The notes beneath the pieces are model-generated. The model was not told the origin of the DNA and ran no database searches. It saw only the letters and a program-made list of their open reading frames with translations. DNA of 64,000 nucleotides. It comes from Diploptera punctata. Lineage: Eukaryota > Arthropoda > Insecta > Blattodea > Blaberidae. This document shows, piece after piece, positions 39,851-50,712 of the stretch (positions within the stretch are counted from its first letter, which is position 1; each line of letters opens with the position of its first letter). Both the position numbers and the translations under genes were made by a program. The stretch is taken from contig JASPKZ010010238.1 of NCBI GenBank assembly GCA_030220185.1, forward strand, positions 717,501 through 781,500. Direction: 5' to 3'.

Positions 39851-40738
39851 TCTAACTTCAGGATGTGTAAATAATAACCGAACAATTAATACCGAATATG
39901 ATACGATAATAAGAAATCGTAACTTTACAAGATGGAATTAATGTCCGAAAATAATAGTTTAGCTGCTATGTGGCCAATAGATTTTTAGAGCGATAATACA
40001 GAATGTTCAGTTAATTAAATTGTAAAATTACTCAGAAGAAACTTCCACTAACCTGACAAGAGCATGAATGGATTCGGAAGATTCCCAATTTTTCTATCTA
40101 TCAACCCATTCGCTTCAGGTTTAAATGCTCAATGTATTACCCCAGGAACTAGATTTAAGTTACCGTAAATTATATAGCCTATTTTTAAAACATACAAAAC
40201 AAGCAAAAGATAACGGTACTTGAGATTACAATATGGGTGAAGGCCAAAAAACATCACTCTACTATTCATAAATGTTAAGAAAAGATTACCCTGCCAAGGG
40301 ATGCACAAACTATTGCCAAATATATAACAGGCAGAGTTAAGCGAGTGTACATCGTCTTCTGAGTTGAATGTCATTTAACTGCCGGCGAGTGTACCTCGTC
40401 TTTTGAGGCGAATGGGTTAACAGTGAACCAGCGTATAGATGTAATATGGAAGCTATGTTCTCGTATGCCATGATGTGAGTCATCATCTTTCAATCTACAA
40501 AATAGTTAATCTATTTTCCAAGTGGGCACAAAAAAGGAAGTTATTTTTTAAATTGAAGCGAGGTTTTCAATCTTACCAAATGTCTAAGACCTGGCAGATG
40601 CAAAGCGGATTTCGCCCTCCAATTATACCATAGTTCAGAAAGGTTACGTCAAATATAATCTTCTACAGTATCTCTAAAAAAATTTATTCAGGAAGCTTGT
40701 AACACCTTGCATTATTTATTGCGTTGTTAATCTTTAAC
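39851..40738. other. Spacer, nothing recognised
   Basis: An 81-codon reverse frame at 40129-40374 shows no domain or codon bias that I would trust. Confidence 0.5.
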
Positions 40739-40749
40739 ACAATTCATGT

Positions 40750-41051
40750 CCATCCATCCATAGTAATTCTGCCCGAGGGCAGGTTTTTCACTGCAATCAT
40801 AGCATTTTTATGCTATGCTTTGCAGCTTTAGTAGGGAATTATAGATGTCGTAGCTTCCCGTTGCTTTTTACACCGGTGAAGGATGATGTTGATAATGATA
40901 AGGATGGTGATGATGGCCGGATGACATTTGTCTTACAGGTGAGGAAAAACCCGGAAAAAACCTCACCCAGGAGCCTGACCCGACCGGGAGTTGAACCCGA
41001 GCCCGTTGCCTGACAAGGCAGCACGCTACTTCGAAACCACAGCGGTGTACT
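40750..41051 (-). mobile_element. SINE-1 copy, reverse
   Basis: TSD ACAATTCATGT at 40739-40749 and 41052-41062. Head at the right; B-box complement GAGTTGAACCCGAGCCC is slightly mutated. Overlapping frames on both strands here are SINE translations. Confidence 0.88.
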
Positions 41052-41062
41052 ACAATTCATGT

Positions 41063-41540
41063 ATTTATCATCATCATCAACAACAAGCATTAGGCCCAAT
41101 GGCCTGTTCCGATCTCATTATAGGTCGAATTGGTCCTTCCATCTCTTCAATGGTCTTCCCAACGTTCTTCTCTCTTTTGGTTTATAATTATACATTCTTC
41201 TTGGTATGCGCTGTTCATTCATTCGTAATAATTGCTGAAGATAAGCATTTTGGTAATATGTTATTCTTTCACAGAGATTAAATATATTAAGTTTTGTTCT
41301 TATATCTTCGTTTTTCTTTTTATCGGTCCTTTGGTATTGGTCCTTAACATCTTCATTTCAGCAGCCTCTATTTGTTTACTATCTGTCTTTGATAATGTCC
41401 AGGTTTCACATCCATATATAAGAGATGGAACTGCCAATACTTTGTAAAACTTCAAAATAGTTTCTTTTCTAGTCTTATTCAATAAAGTGCGTTTAATTGT
41501 GCCACATAGATAATTGAATCATATATTTTATTGTGTTTAT
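41063..41540 (-). pseudogene. LINE C-terminal copy (GAT tail), reverse
   Basis: On the reverse strand a (TGATGA)n tail follows coding remnants: MNKTRKETILKFYKVLAVPS, LIYGCETWTLSKTDSKQIEA, then broken frames with RERTLGRPLKRWKDQFDL. The layout equals that of the LINE at 19825-21065. Several frameshifts. SINE-1 (40750-41051) lies at its 3' side. Confidence 0.7.
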
Positions 41541-42525
41541 CTAAATTTCTGTCATTGTTTATTTATAATTTACTAACTAATACCCGGCGTACGCTGCTAT
41601 GCCTAAATAAATCATAATGTGTTTTTACCTTTAGTTGAATAAGTACAGTAAAAGGGGGGAAAAATATATATATCATACTTATTTTTAGATATCCCGTGCT
41701 GTTTACCCGGCGTTGGCTGGAAATCTAAATAGTCCTATGTACTTGGTATAAATTAGCTGAAAAACTAAATTCATTATTTTGAGTTATCCGTAAAGAATAC
41801 ACGCTATGCGCTGCTTTTCTTTCCCGGGAATCTACTTATTCTGATCTTCTTGGCATCAATGAAAGACAAAAATTGTTATTGTGAGTTATCCTCAAAAGAT
41901 AAACATAATCTGTCGCAGACTTTTTTGTAGAGTTTTTTGAGATATTCAATTCTGTGTACATTTATTTTGTGTGTTTGTTATGGTTTACGCAGCGTAAGCC
42001 ACTTAAACGTGAAAAAGGTACTTTTTCACGTTTTTATGTTTTTAAGTGTGTAGCAGTTGAGTATCATATCTCTTGTAGCCTGTGTTCATCCCGGGAATTT
42101 GCTGAACACTTTGCAAAACAAACCATCACAATCGGATGAACGGTATGGCAGCGCATAAAATACGAACAAACATTCATTTTTGTATATTACATTAATTTAT
42201 GATTGTTATATACAATGTTATTGGAGTGACTTTTTCCATGTTTACCTAAGAATGATAAATGGCAAAAGTTGTGAGTAGGTTAGAATATTACCCATTCATT
42301 CTGTTAAAATAAAGAAGACTGTTGTCAACTGATGTCATGCTATTAGTCAAATTACTTTATTATTTTTTATATCAAGTTTATGAATTCTTCAGTCCATTTG
42401 TATCACATGATAAATGAGAGGTTTAACTTTTTCTCGCTATGTAAACTAGTCAAAATCAATGAGACTGATTTTATCATAGCGATATATTAACTGTATCTCA
42501 TTAATATATTTTAATTTTATTTATT
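41541..42525. other. AT-rich spacer with two CCCGGCGT motifs
   Basis: TACCCGGCGTACGCTGC (41581) and TACCCGGCGTTGGCTGG (41706) are 125 bp apart; otherwise nothing recognised. Confidence 0.45.
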
Positions 42526-42529
42526 ACTA

Positions 42530-43318
42530 TTACTATGAAACAATGGAAAATTATAATGGACAATGGCCTTATATTGAACAATAACTCAAGTATTAATAAC
42601 TTACTTTTCGCCGATGATTTAGTCTTACTACACCATGATGAAGATCTGTTACAATTGGCTGCTTACAAACTAAATGAAATATGTAGCGATTATAATTTTA
42701 AAATTTCAATAAGTAAATCAAAAGTAATGGCATTTTGTGGAAGAAATACTCTGCGTGCAAAAATAGAAATTAGAGATGAAATTATTGAACAAGTATCTCA
42801 CTTTAAATATTTAGGACGTGACATCATCTATGGGTATGATAAAGATATTGAACACAAAACACATCAGTTTCAAGCTATACAATAAATAGAACATTGAATA
42901 ATAAAGCCCATAAACAAACAAAATTAAAATTTTATAAACCAATGGCTGTCCCTGTCCTTTTGTATGGGAGTGAATCTTGGATTACCACTACCAAACAAGA
43001 AATTAAAATCCAAGAAGCCGAGATGAAATTTTTAAGAAGAGTAAAAGGCTGCACTAGAATGGACCAGACAAGAAACGAGGATATCCGTGAAGAACTGCAG
43101 ATCTACTCCATAAAAGAAAAGATATTTAACAACAAGATACAGTGGAAAGAACATGTAGAAAGAATGGAAGGAAGTAGATTACCAAATAAAATCTTACATT
43201 ATTTTCCAAGAGGAAGAAGAGATGTCGGACGTCCTCGGAAGAGATGGCCTTAGATCTATTAGTGAAGACGGAACAGGCAACTCTTGCCTAAACAAGGAAG
43301 TGAAGAAGAAGAAGACTA
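42530..43318 (+). mobile_element. LINE-G copy, 5'-truncated
   Basis: SINNLLFADDLVLLHHDEDL (active-site FADD in place of YADD), YKLNEICSDYNFKISISKSK, VSHFKYLGRDIIYGYD; one stop near 42884, then KFYKPMAVPVLLYGSESW, MKFLRRVKGCTRMDQTRNED, NKILHYFPRGRRDVGRPRKR and a stop near 43251. The 3' UTR has AACAGGCAACTCTTGCCTAA, a small hairpin, then a (GAA)n tail. Two frames, each over 115 codons, need a single correction, so the copy is fairly young. Confidence 0.85.
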
Positions 43319-43646
43319 TTACTCTTGAGTTATATGGCAGCACTATACAAATTGTAAAACTTAATAAAAATCTACTGTGTCATCAATGATAAACATTTGA
43401 CCTTCGTACAATTTGTCCCTTAAATTGTTTTGTAAAAATGTTATGTATTATTTTACTACTAGATAACTCATGTAATACAAAACGAAATTAAAACTCTCCA
43501 AATCAGTTTTTTGAATTCTCATAATATTTCCCAAATTTGGAACCCAAAACAACTCATGTTTTAAAAATTATGACCTTATTGCTTTCTGCTCAAATTCTTG
43601 AATAAACGCGAATATGAAATCGTATTTGTCAACATTCCGCATAAGA
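43319..43646. other. Spacer, nothing recognised
   Basis: No feature. Confidence 0.5.
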
Positions 43647-43658
43647 ACTGAAGAGGAT

Positions 43659-44002
43659 CCATCCATCCATAGTACTTCTGCCCGAAGGCAGGTCCTTCAG
43701 TACAATCATAGCATTTTCATGCTATGCTTTGCAGCTTTACTAGGGAATTGTAGGTGTGGTAGCTTCCCGTTGCTTTCCACACCGGTGAAGGATGATGATG
43801 GTAATGATAATGATGATAAGAATGATGATGGCCATATGATTTCGGGGACCGCTTGGGCCTTAAAGTTTTCCTGACATTTGTCTTACAGGTGAGGAAAAAC
43901 CCCGATAAATCTTCACCCAGAAAAAACTGCCCCGACCGGGGATCGAACCCGGGCCCGCTGCGTGACAAGGCAGCACGCTACCTCGAGACCACAGCGGTGG
44001 AC
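43659..44002 (-). mobile_element. SINE-1 copy, reverse, reference quality
   Basis: Perfect 12 bp TSD ACTGAAGAGGAT at 43647-43658 and 44003-44014. Reverse-strand order: tRNA-like head GTCCACCGCTGTGGTCTCGA, B box GGTTCGATCCC (near 43940-43950), conserved GTGAGG/CCTGTAAGAC body, (ATC)n core, a CATAGCATGAAAATGCTATG hairpin and an end with GGATGGAT repeats. Confidence 0.92.
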
Positions 44003-44014
44003 ACTGAAGAGGAT

Positions 44015-44320
44015 AATACGTATGAAAATACAAGTAGCAGTGATTGGAAGACATTTTCAGTATTGGTTTCGAATTTTCAAATTACATATTCTCGAATCCA
44101 TATAAAATTAACGATCCTGGAAAACATTTTCTGGAATGAAATTGGATTTATCGGTGTCATTCAACTATCACCCTTAGGAAACCTGAAAAGAATGTTGTAT
44201 ATCTATCATTATTGAGTACTCATATCTGATTTAGTCTATTAGTTATTGATTTCAATTTTGTTTCTAAAATACTAAATATATTCTCAGAAATTACCGTGTG
44301 CTTCACATATGATAACTTTA
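44015..44320. other. Spacer, nothing recognised
   Basis: No feature. Confidence 0.5.
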
Positions 44321-44852
44321 TACAGGGTGCTCTAAAATTCTCCTTACAAACTTCTAGGGCTTGTAGAGGGGCTGAGTTCATAATATTTAGAATTGGAAAC
44401 CATGTCCAGTGCCACAGCCGTTTGGAAACATTCTTTTAACGCGACCACTTTTACAAGTAATTTGTTATGAGGCGTGACACAGTATATCATTTGTTTTACA
44501 ATTAAATTCATTAATAACCAAAGAAACAAAATGGAATTTGAATCATGACTTGCATTAATAATCCCGGATACACCCTCCACAATCAATTTTTGCAGTTAAA
44601 AATTTCGAAAATTGTTGACATTGAAAAAACACCAAGTCTTGGAATACTCGGAAGGGAAATTTTCGATTTAGACGAATCGCGGAGCTGTTACTTGTTGAGA
44701 CACGTGACGTACGTTCAGGCAATGCTTGTTTTCAAACGGCTGTAGCACGGAGACGGTAAGTTTCCGGACATGGTTTCCAATTCTAAATATTATCAACCCA
44801 GTCCCCTCTACAATTCCTAGAAGTTTATAAGGGGATTTTAGAGCACCCTGTA
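44321..44852. mobile_element. MITE-like element, TA target site
   Basis: Inverted termini of about 110 bp start CAGGGTGCTCTAAAATYCYC and are flanked by TA on each side (44321-44322, 44851-44852), the target of Tc1/mariner-type elements. Both arms include TTTAGAATTGGAAACCATGT and AAACGGCTGT. The interior (about 44440-44720) has no transposase; a 66-codon frame there is not convincing. TIR arms have several mismatches, so the insertion is old. Confidence 0.8.
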
Positions 44853-46220
44853 TTTATATACCCCTAGAAGATAGGACGAGTCAGCTGTAGCTATTATCCA
44901 ATCATATGTATTCGCAGTTCTTAGAACCTTGTACTCTAGAGAAGTTAATTAATAAATGACAAGACACAGAAATCATCCCTTAAAACAGAAAATACGGTAT
45001 ATACTATACACAGAGAGTTATCGTGATTATTTAACTCATGCCCCAAATGGGAATCAATGACCAATCACATTTCAATGATTTTTTATTTACAACCAATCAG
45101 AGTCGTGTTTCGCCTAAAATTTACCAGCTAAAGTTTATCATATAAAGCAAGTTCCTCCTTTTTAACATTCTGAATAGATCATAGCATTATTTTGCAGTGA
45201 CTGACTCTCTACGAAATACGGCTACCAGATTGTATATATAGTGCATGAATGTCAACACGTAGCGCATACGAGAAATAATATAAAAAACATTTGTAACAAT
45301 TGATTATACCACAAAAAAACAAGAAACCACTGTTTGCACTTTCTTAAACGAATTATTTTCCAGGAAATGACGCAGAAAAATATAATTGACATATTTACAT
45401 CATAGGACATCAGAAATTAATTAATACCTATAACGTTGGTTATAAATTTCTCCACTAGGGTGCATTCTTACAACATTGCTATCTTTTGGCAATAAATAAT
45501 ATTATTATCTGGTTGCAGTGATGAACAGAATAAGCAAATGAAGCGTACCAATCGTTTCTCATTTGTTTTCAAATATCGCCGTTTACATTAAATATATAAA
45601 TATTTTAAAATAACTATATTTAAATAATGATTTGTGAGTAAACAGCTTAATTTTATTCGTTAAATAGTCCTAACAAATGCCACTCTTGATTTCCAAATTA
45701 TCTAGATAAATTCACTCCTCACTTCGTGATATGGCTGCAGAGTATTTTAAAAATACCAAGCGTACAATATGTTACAAAAAAATATTATTCTTATCAGAAT
45801 GATTATTTAGCTGAAAATTAAATGTTTAGGTATATAAGACCGTTGAATTTTGTGTAATTAAAAGTACGAAAGTAGTAAACGTTTAAAATTTGAGCCAAAT
45901 TATGAATAAAGATTAATTTAAGTGCTTGACAAATTATGAAGAGCTTGATAGGTGAAAGAGTACTGTAGATTGCCTACTATCCAGGAGAGACTGGGGCCCA
46001 GGGGGTTGAAGCGTCACGTAATTCTGCAGTGAGCTTCCTCAACTATAATTAGTCTTCTTCCCCAGGGTGAAGGAAGTCCACGGCAATTAGAAGAGACGCG
46101 TCGAAATTACTTCTAGCACAATACGCGATAAACATTACAAATGCTACGAGTTTTTATTTTTTTTTTACTTTCTATACTTCTTTGTTCTCCAGAATTTCCC
46201 CATCTCACATGAGCAAAATA

Positions 46221-46222
<2 letters not shown>
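44853..46222. other. Long AT-rich stretch, nothing recognised
   Basis: I read both strands and found no element, RNA gene or ORF with features. A GC-richer patch GGGGCCCAGGGGGTTGAAGC is at 45993. Confidence 0.5.

Positions 46223-46223
<1 letters not shown>

Positions 46224-46265
<42 letters not shown>
46224..46265 (+). repeat. (AT)n microsatellite
   Basis: About twenty AT dinucleotides adjoining SINE-4. Confidence 0.95.
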
Positions 46266-46268
<3 letters not shown>

Positions 46269-46485
46269 AAGTAAAGTGATCCCACAACAGACCCGGAGGT
46301 CCGTGGGGTAGTAGGAAGTTAAGGCTCCCACTTTTTCTAGACAATCGGCACTTGATGTCAGCCGGGTTGTCAGCCCTGCGTGACGGCCACCTTTACCCCC
46401 AGAACAAGCGTCTGGTACTCATTTCCGTTAGAGGCTGAGTCGACCCCAGGGCCATAGTGCCGCCAGAGGGTTTGGGTCAGTTTAA
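46266..46485 (-). mobile_element. SINE-4-like dispersed repeat
   Basis: Second copy of the 26405-26613 family, longer at the right (GAGTCGACCCCAGGGCCATA then GTGCCGCCAGAGGG). Tail on the reverse strand is ACTTTACTTTAC. Confidence 0.65.
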
Positions 46486-46856
46486 AAATATATATATATA
46501 TACATTTCGTGTCACGTTGTTTGTCCGCGATGGAGTCCAAAACTATTGAACCGATTTTAATAAAATTTTGCACACTGTGTGCAGTTTGATACAACTTGAG
46601 ACTTAGGGTAGTTTTTAACTAAATTTATAGTCGCATTATTTTTTATTGCAAATTATTTGTTTATTATTTAACAAAGAGTTACTATGTCGGTGTAATTAAC
46701 TGTGAGTTCCATACGATTCTAACAGATGGCGGTGTAAGGTAATTTGGTAAGGTAATTGGTTTATTATTTAACAAAGAGAGATCCAGATGACTGTGCTTTT
46801 TATTGCAACCGCGAATTTCAATTGAATTACAAATATTGATTATTTCATAATTTAAG

Positions 46857-46975
46857 TGTGCTCAGTGTTTATTTTATTTTCGATATTGTTGATTTCGTTT
46901 GTAAGTATTAGTTTTAAGTAATCTGGCTGAAAGACAGCAACTTAATTTAAATTTTTAACGTATACCTTAGCCAAA

Positions 46976-47029
<54 letters not shown>

Positions 47030-47172
47030 GAAGTCCCGGCCACGCGTTGCTGTGGCTAAGGTATACGTTAAAAATTTAAATTAAGTTGCTGTCTTTCAAC
47101 CAGATTACTTAAAACTAATACTTACACACGAAATTAATAATATTGAAAATAAAATAAACACTGAGCATATAT
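46857..47172. repeat. Inverted repeat with (TA)n core
   Basis: Arms of about 120 bp (46857-46977 and 47052-47172; landmarks AGACAGCAACTTAATTTAAA and AACGTATACCTTAGCCA) enclose (TA)n at 46981-47026 and TCCCGGCCACGCGTTGC. The AT tract inside plus arms could extrude as a cruciform. Element family unknown. Confidence 0.75.
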
Positions 47173-47179
47173 ATATATA

Positions 47180-47395
47180 TGGTATGATAAGAAAAATAAA
47201 TGCCTGGACGGGATTTGAACCCGGATCTCTGAGTCTGTACCTCAGCGTGATATCCATTACACTACCAGGCGAATCCAATTCAACACTTATTTTTCTTATA
47301 TATGTATTATATTCTCCATTATTACTAGATGTCGCGAGAACTCGGTCTTCACTGCCATCTAGTAGCCGACTATAACAAGTAAGCAAATTAAAGAG
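47180..47395 (-). repeat. tRNA-like unit, copy 1
   Basis: A 69-nt tRNA-like core at 47202-47270 (reverse strand) has A box TAGTGTAATGG, B box GGTTCAAATCC, a six-pair acceptor GCCTGG/CCAGGC and a five-pair anticodon arm with loop GTACAGA (anticodon ACA). The last acceptor and T-stem pairs fail. A structured tail CTAGATGGCAGTGAAGACCG and CATCTAG follows upstream. Confidence 0.7.
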
Positions 47396-47474
47396 AATAT
47401 TTTTTACTTTATAGCAGTGACGCTTTATCGATGTTATAATTAAATGTTTAACATTGAGCAATGTAAGCTTAACA

Positions 47475-47690
47475 TGGTATGATAAGAAAAATAAATGCCT
47501 GGACGGGATTCGAACCCGGATCTCTGAGTCTGTACCTCAGCGCGATATCCATTACACTACCAGGCGAATCCAATTCAACACTTATTTTTCTTATATATGT
47601 ATTATATTCTCCATTATTACTAGATGTCGCGAGAACTCGGTCTTCACTATCATCTAGTAGCTGACTATAACAAGAATATTCTCTTTAATT
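47475..47690 (-). repeat. tRNA-like unit, copy 2
   Basis: tRNA-like core at 47497-47565; B box GGTTCGAATCC. Direct repeat of copy 1, and inverted relative to copy 3. Confidence 0.7.
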
Positions 47691-47694
47691 TACT

Positions 47695-47935
47695 TACTTG
47701 TTATAGTCAGCTACTAGATGGCAGTGAAGACCGAGTTCTCGCGATATCTAGTAATAATGGAGAATATAATACATATATAAGAAAAATAAGTGTTTGAATT
47801 GGATTCGCCTCGTAGTGTAATGGATATCACGCTGAGGTACAGACTCAGAGATCCGGGTTCGAATCCCGTCCAGGAATTTATTTTTCTTATCATACCATAT
47901 TAAGCTTACATTGCTCAATGTTAAACATTTAATTA
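47695..47935 (+). repeat. tRNA-like unit, copy 3, inverted
   Basis: tRNA-like core at 47807-47875, acceptor damaged (GCCTCG). With copy 2 it makes a palindrome of about 220 bp arms centred near 47693. Confidence 0.7.
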
Positions 47936-47936
47936 T

Positions 47937-47939
<3 letters not shown>

Positions 47940-47978
<39 letters not shown>
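47940..47978 (+). repeat. (AT)n microsatellite
   Basis: About nineteen AT dinucleotides, downstream of tRNA-like unit copy 3. Confidence 0.95.
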
Positions 47979-47979
<1 letters not shown>

Positions 47980-47980
<1 letters not shown>

Positions 47981-48310
47981 CAATTATAATCATAAGTTAC
48001 TATACAGTCAATAATATTAAGTAGCAATAATCAACGTAGTTACTGTACCTACAAATGAATTCAATTCACAAATAGAGATGAGATCTGCAAATAATTGAAA
48101 CTTGTATCTGATTATGATCTAGCATAGCATAAGCTGATATATATGAAGCAATAAATGCATTTTTGTATAAGTAAAATTCTGTGATAAAACGCTTTATGAA
48201 AGAAACGCATAAAGGTCCATCAAATACTATTATGCAAAATTTTGTGTCAAACAATAATAATAGTAATAATATTTTTTTTATTTATATTCAGATTTTTAAT
48301 GTTTACGCAT
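47980..48310. other. Spacer, nothing recognised
   Basis: No feature. Confidence 0.5.
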
Positions 48311-48314
48311 ATTT

Positions 48315-48515
48315 CTGTGCGTAAAGTTTTATTTTCCTTCTTCACTCGTCTTTATGCATCCACTCCATTTCCCTCCAGTCCTCTCGTTCTCATTCCAGGT
48401 CTTATTTCTTGCGTCCACGAGTTTCGAGGCCTTCCTTTCCTTTTTCTAGGTGCACACCATTCCAATGTTTTTCTGGGTAACCTTTCTTCTTGCATTCGAC
48501 GTACAGCCTTTGAAA
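48315..48515 (-). pseudogene. LINE C-terminal fragment
   Basis: Reverse strand: AVRRMQEERLPRKTLEWCAP, RKRKGRPRNSWTQEIRPGMR, then GLEGNGVDA and a stop. It corresponds to the VQRMEEDRLPKSVLEW, GRRGRGRPKTSWSQ end of RTE-B. The 5' side breaks off near 48510. Confidence 0.7.
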
Positions 48516-48599
48516 AAAATGATGGCACAACTCTTGATGACGGAAAGTTATAGAGTTTTGAAGAGCGATTCACGCCAGTACGTTGTCACATGTTCTGAC

Positions 48600-48740
48600 T
48601 CGCTTGAGTATAAAGGGGACGGTGTAAGTCCCTCTTCACGCAGCATTCCTATCGTTCGCTTCAGTAGAGCAGTCGATAAGGTGCTCTTTATCTGACGAGG
48701 CGGGCCCACGTTCGATTCTAGTCAGGTATATATATTTTTT
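48600..48740 (+). repeat. tRNA-like repeat (possible SINE)
   Basis: GAGCAGTCGATAAGGTGCTC (A-box region) and CACGTTCGATTCTAG (B box) followed by TATATATATTTTTTAATTTT. A TATAAAG with downstream TCACGC lies at 48610, but in this setting I do not call a promoter. Confidence 0.4.
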
Positions 48741-48812
48741 AATTTTTTAATAAAGTCGTTAATTTTTATAATGCCTACATGTTACCAGGCTTAGTTATAT
48801 AAATAAATTTGC

Positions 48813-48813
<1 letters not shown>

Positions 48814-48850
<37 letters not shown>
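48814..48850 (+). repeat. (AT)n microsatellite
   Basis: Eighteen or so AT dinucleotides, next to SINE-1. Confidence 0.95.
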
Positions 48851-48853
<3 letters not shown>

Positions 48854-48856
48854 GTC

Positions 48857-49183
48857 CACCGCTGTGGTCTCGAGGTAGCATGCTGACTTGTCACGCAGCG
48901 GGCCCGGGTTCGATCCCCGGTCGGGGCAGTTTTTCTGGGTGAGGTTTTTATCGGGGTTTTTCCTCACCTGTAAGACAAATGTCAGGAAAACTTTAAGGCC
49001 CAAACGGTCCCCGAAATCATATAGCCATCATCATCATCTTTATCATTATCATCATCATCCTTCGCCGGTGTGGAAAGCAACGGAAAGCTACCACACATAC
49101 AATTCCCTAGTAAAGCTGCAAGCATAGCATGAAAAAAATGCTATGATTGCAGTGAAGGACCTGCCTGCAGGCCGAATTACTAT
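48857..49183 (+). mobile_element. SINE-1 copy, forward
   Basis: Full-length: head CCACCGCTGTGGTCTCGAGG, B box GGTTCGATCCC, (ATC)n core, terminal AGCATAGCATG hairpin, ends TTACTATGGAT. A short ATATGT repeat flanks it. Confidence 0.88.
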
Positions 49184-49199
49184 GGATATGTATTCCCGG

Positions 49200-49548
49200 T
49201 CGGTACAGACTCCTGGGTGAGATGAAAGCCGAATAACAGCAAATGATGATGAGATGTATGTACCGTACAGCAGGCTATACAAAGTGGGACCGTAAAAGAA
49301 ATCAGGAAATGATGGAAGAGTTGGATGTAGAACCCATTATTCACCATATACAAAACTACCAGAACAACTGGAAAGCCGATCTTCAACGAATGCCGTCTCA
49401 TAGAATTTCAAAAGCCATGCTGAGTAACTGAGTTTGCAAGAGAAACGATTGCTGGGACGTCCAAAAAAGCGCTGGATGGAAAATTCGTATTTGAGACCGT
49501 AACAGGCCAAACGGCCTAATACTTGCATGGATGATGATGATGATGATA
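49200..49548 (+). pseudogene. LINE C-terminal fragment (GAT tail)
   Basis: YRTAGYTKWDRKRNQEMMEE then HIQNYQNNWKADLQRMPSHR, ISKAMLSN and a stop; after a frameshift the CWDVQKSAGW region and a (GATGAT)n tail. It is the same C-terminal module as 3376 and 28865. Confidence 0.7.
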
Positions 49549-49974
49549 ATATATTCACTTCGTAAAATTCTGTAATGGAGAAATAATAAATTATAGGGTT
49601 AAACGAAAATCGGTGATCACTAACGGGAAAAACGCGTGTAATACTGATTTTTCTGCCTATGCTCTGCTATCCAAATAATTATAATATCCAGCATTCCAGT
49701 CCCCATCATAGATTAAAAATATAAGCTAATTAATTTTTTCCCACGTGTGCATCAGAATAATTAAGGTTTCTTCATTCATTTATGTTGAGTCTCGCCCTTG
49801 GGACTGATTCTGCCTCCTCTGAAATGAGTAGGAGACATTTTATTTGGAATAAGTAGGCCAGATCTTCTCCTCAATCCTGGATCCACGCATCCACTCTCCA
49901 ATAGACTTTCATACCTATAAATAAATGTAATTATCTTGATTCATTATTTGATATATCAAAAATATTTTGGTTAT
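49549..49974. other. Spacer, nothing recognised
   Basis: No feature. Confidence 0.5.
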
Positions 49975-49975
49975 T

Positions 49976-50342
49976 ACTAACTCACTGGCTCTATCGAACC
50001 TATACAGGTTCGTGGCCGCGCAGACATAAGCTCTCCATACGTCCCTATCCTGAGCCAATTTTCCAATCATCCCCTGTATAATCAACTTCCCTCAAATCAT
50101 TCTTGGTCTACCAACTGGGCGTTTTCCCTCTGATTTTCCAACAAGAAGCTTCCATGCACTTCTTTCATTCCCCACTCGTGCCATATGTCCTGCCCATCGC
50201 AGTCTACGAGACTTAACTGTTCTTATTATATCTGGAATCCTATAGATATCATATAGCTCACTGTTATGAAGTTTTCTCCATTCACCTGCCTGTTCGTCTA
50301 TTTTTGTCCAAATATGTTCCTGAGAATTTTATTCTCAAATCT
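49976..50342 (-). mobile_element. RTE-A copy, 5'-truncated, old
   Basis: Reverse RTE-A 3' end with small deletions (one removes the NNINYDLRE codons near 50098). All frames are broken. Confidence 0.85.
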
Positions 50343-50374
50343 TACATCAAATATAATTCGAAATTTAATTGAGC

Positions 50375-50475
50375 GTGGTCCATTGGTTCGTTGATCGTCT
50401 GCCTTTGTGATTAACACATATGGATGTGAGGCCAGTAGCCGATTGGAAGGCGAAGGCCCTTCTAGGCCTGTCGCG
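50375..50475 (+). mobile_element. SINE-2 terminal fragment
   Basis: GATCGTCTGCCTTTGTGATT and the following CCAGTAGCCGATTGG match the last 100 bp of SINE-2. Confidence 0.6.
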
Positions 50476-50479
50476 TTTG

Positions 50480-50712
50480 TTTTTTATTTGCCTTTTATCT
50501 ATATCTATCTATCTTCGGGTTTTTACAGCTGCTGCCGTCTTCCCGTCTTCCCCAAAGCCTACGGTCTTGGGCATCTTCGTTGCTTAGCCCTCTAGCTTGC
50601 ATTACTGTCTTCATGTTTTCCTTCCATGTTAAACTTGGTCTTCCTCTTTTCTTCTTTCTGTTTGGATGCCATTCATATAGTTGCTTCGGCCTTTTATAAT
50701 GCCTCAAAATGT
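50480..50712 (-). pseudogene. LINE C-terminal fragment (GATA tail)
   Basis: Reverse strand: RHYKRPKQLYEWHPNRKKKR then GRPSLTWKENMKTVMQARGL, DAQDRRLWGRREDGSSCKNP and a stop, with a GATAGATAGATATAG tail. The GRP...W module is that of RTE-like LINEs; this is another family from the others here. Confidence 0.7.

Noticed and set aside
43853..44215. 120-codon forward frame with DRGSNPGPLRDKAARYLETT
   Set aside because: This is the SINE-1 head translated, repeated at 48791-49003 on the other strand. Such strings are common in misannotated insect proteins.
45960..46110. Possible sixth hammerhead-like core near GTCTTCTTCCCCAGGGTGAA
   Set aside because: No GAAA after a helix and no palindromic stem III on either strand.
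47202..47270. A functional tRNA-Cys gene with anticodon ACA
   Set aside because: The T-stem and acceptor each have a broken pair, ACA is not the usual Cys anticodon, and the unit is a dispersed repeat in both orientations.
48605..48645. TATAAAG with an initiator-like TCACGC 25 bp downstream
   Set aside because: No gene follows; a tRNA-like repeat overlaps it. Chance match likely.
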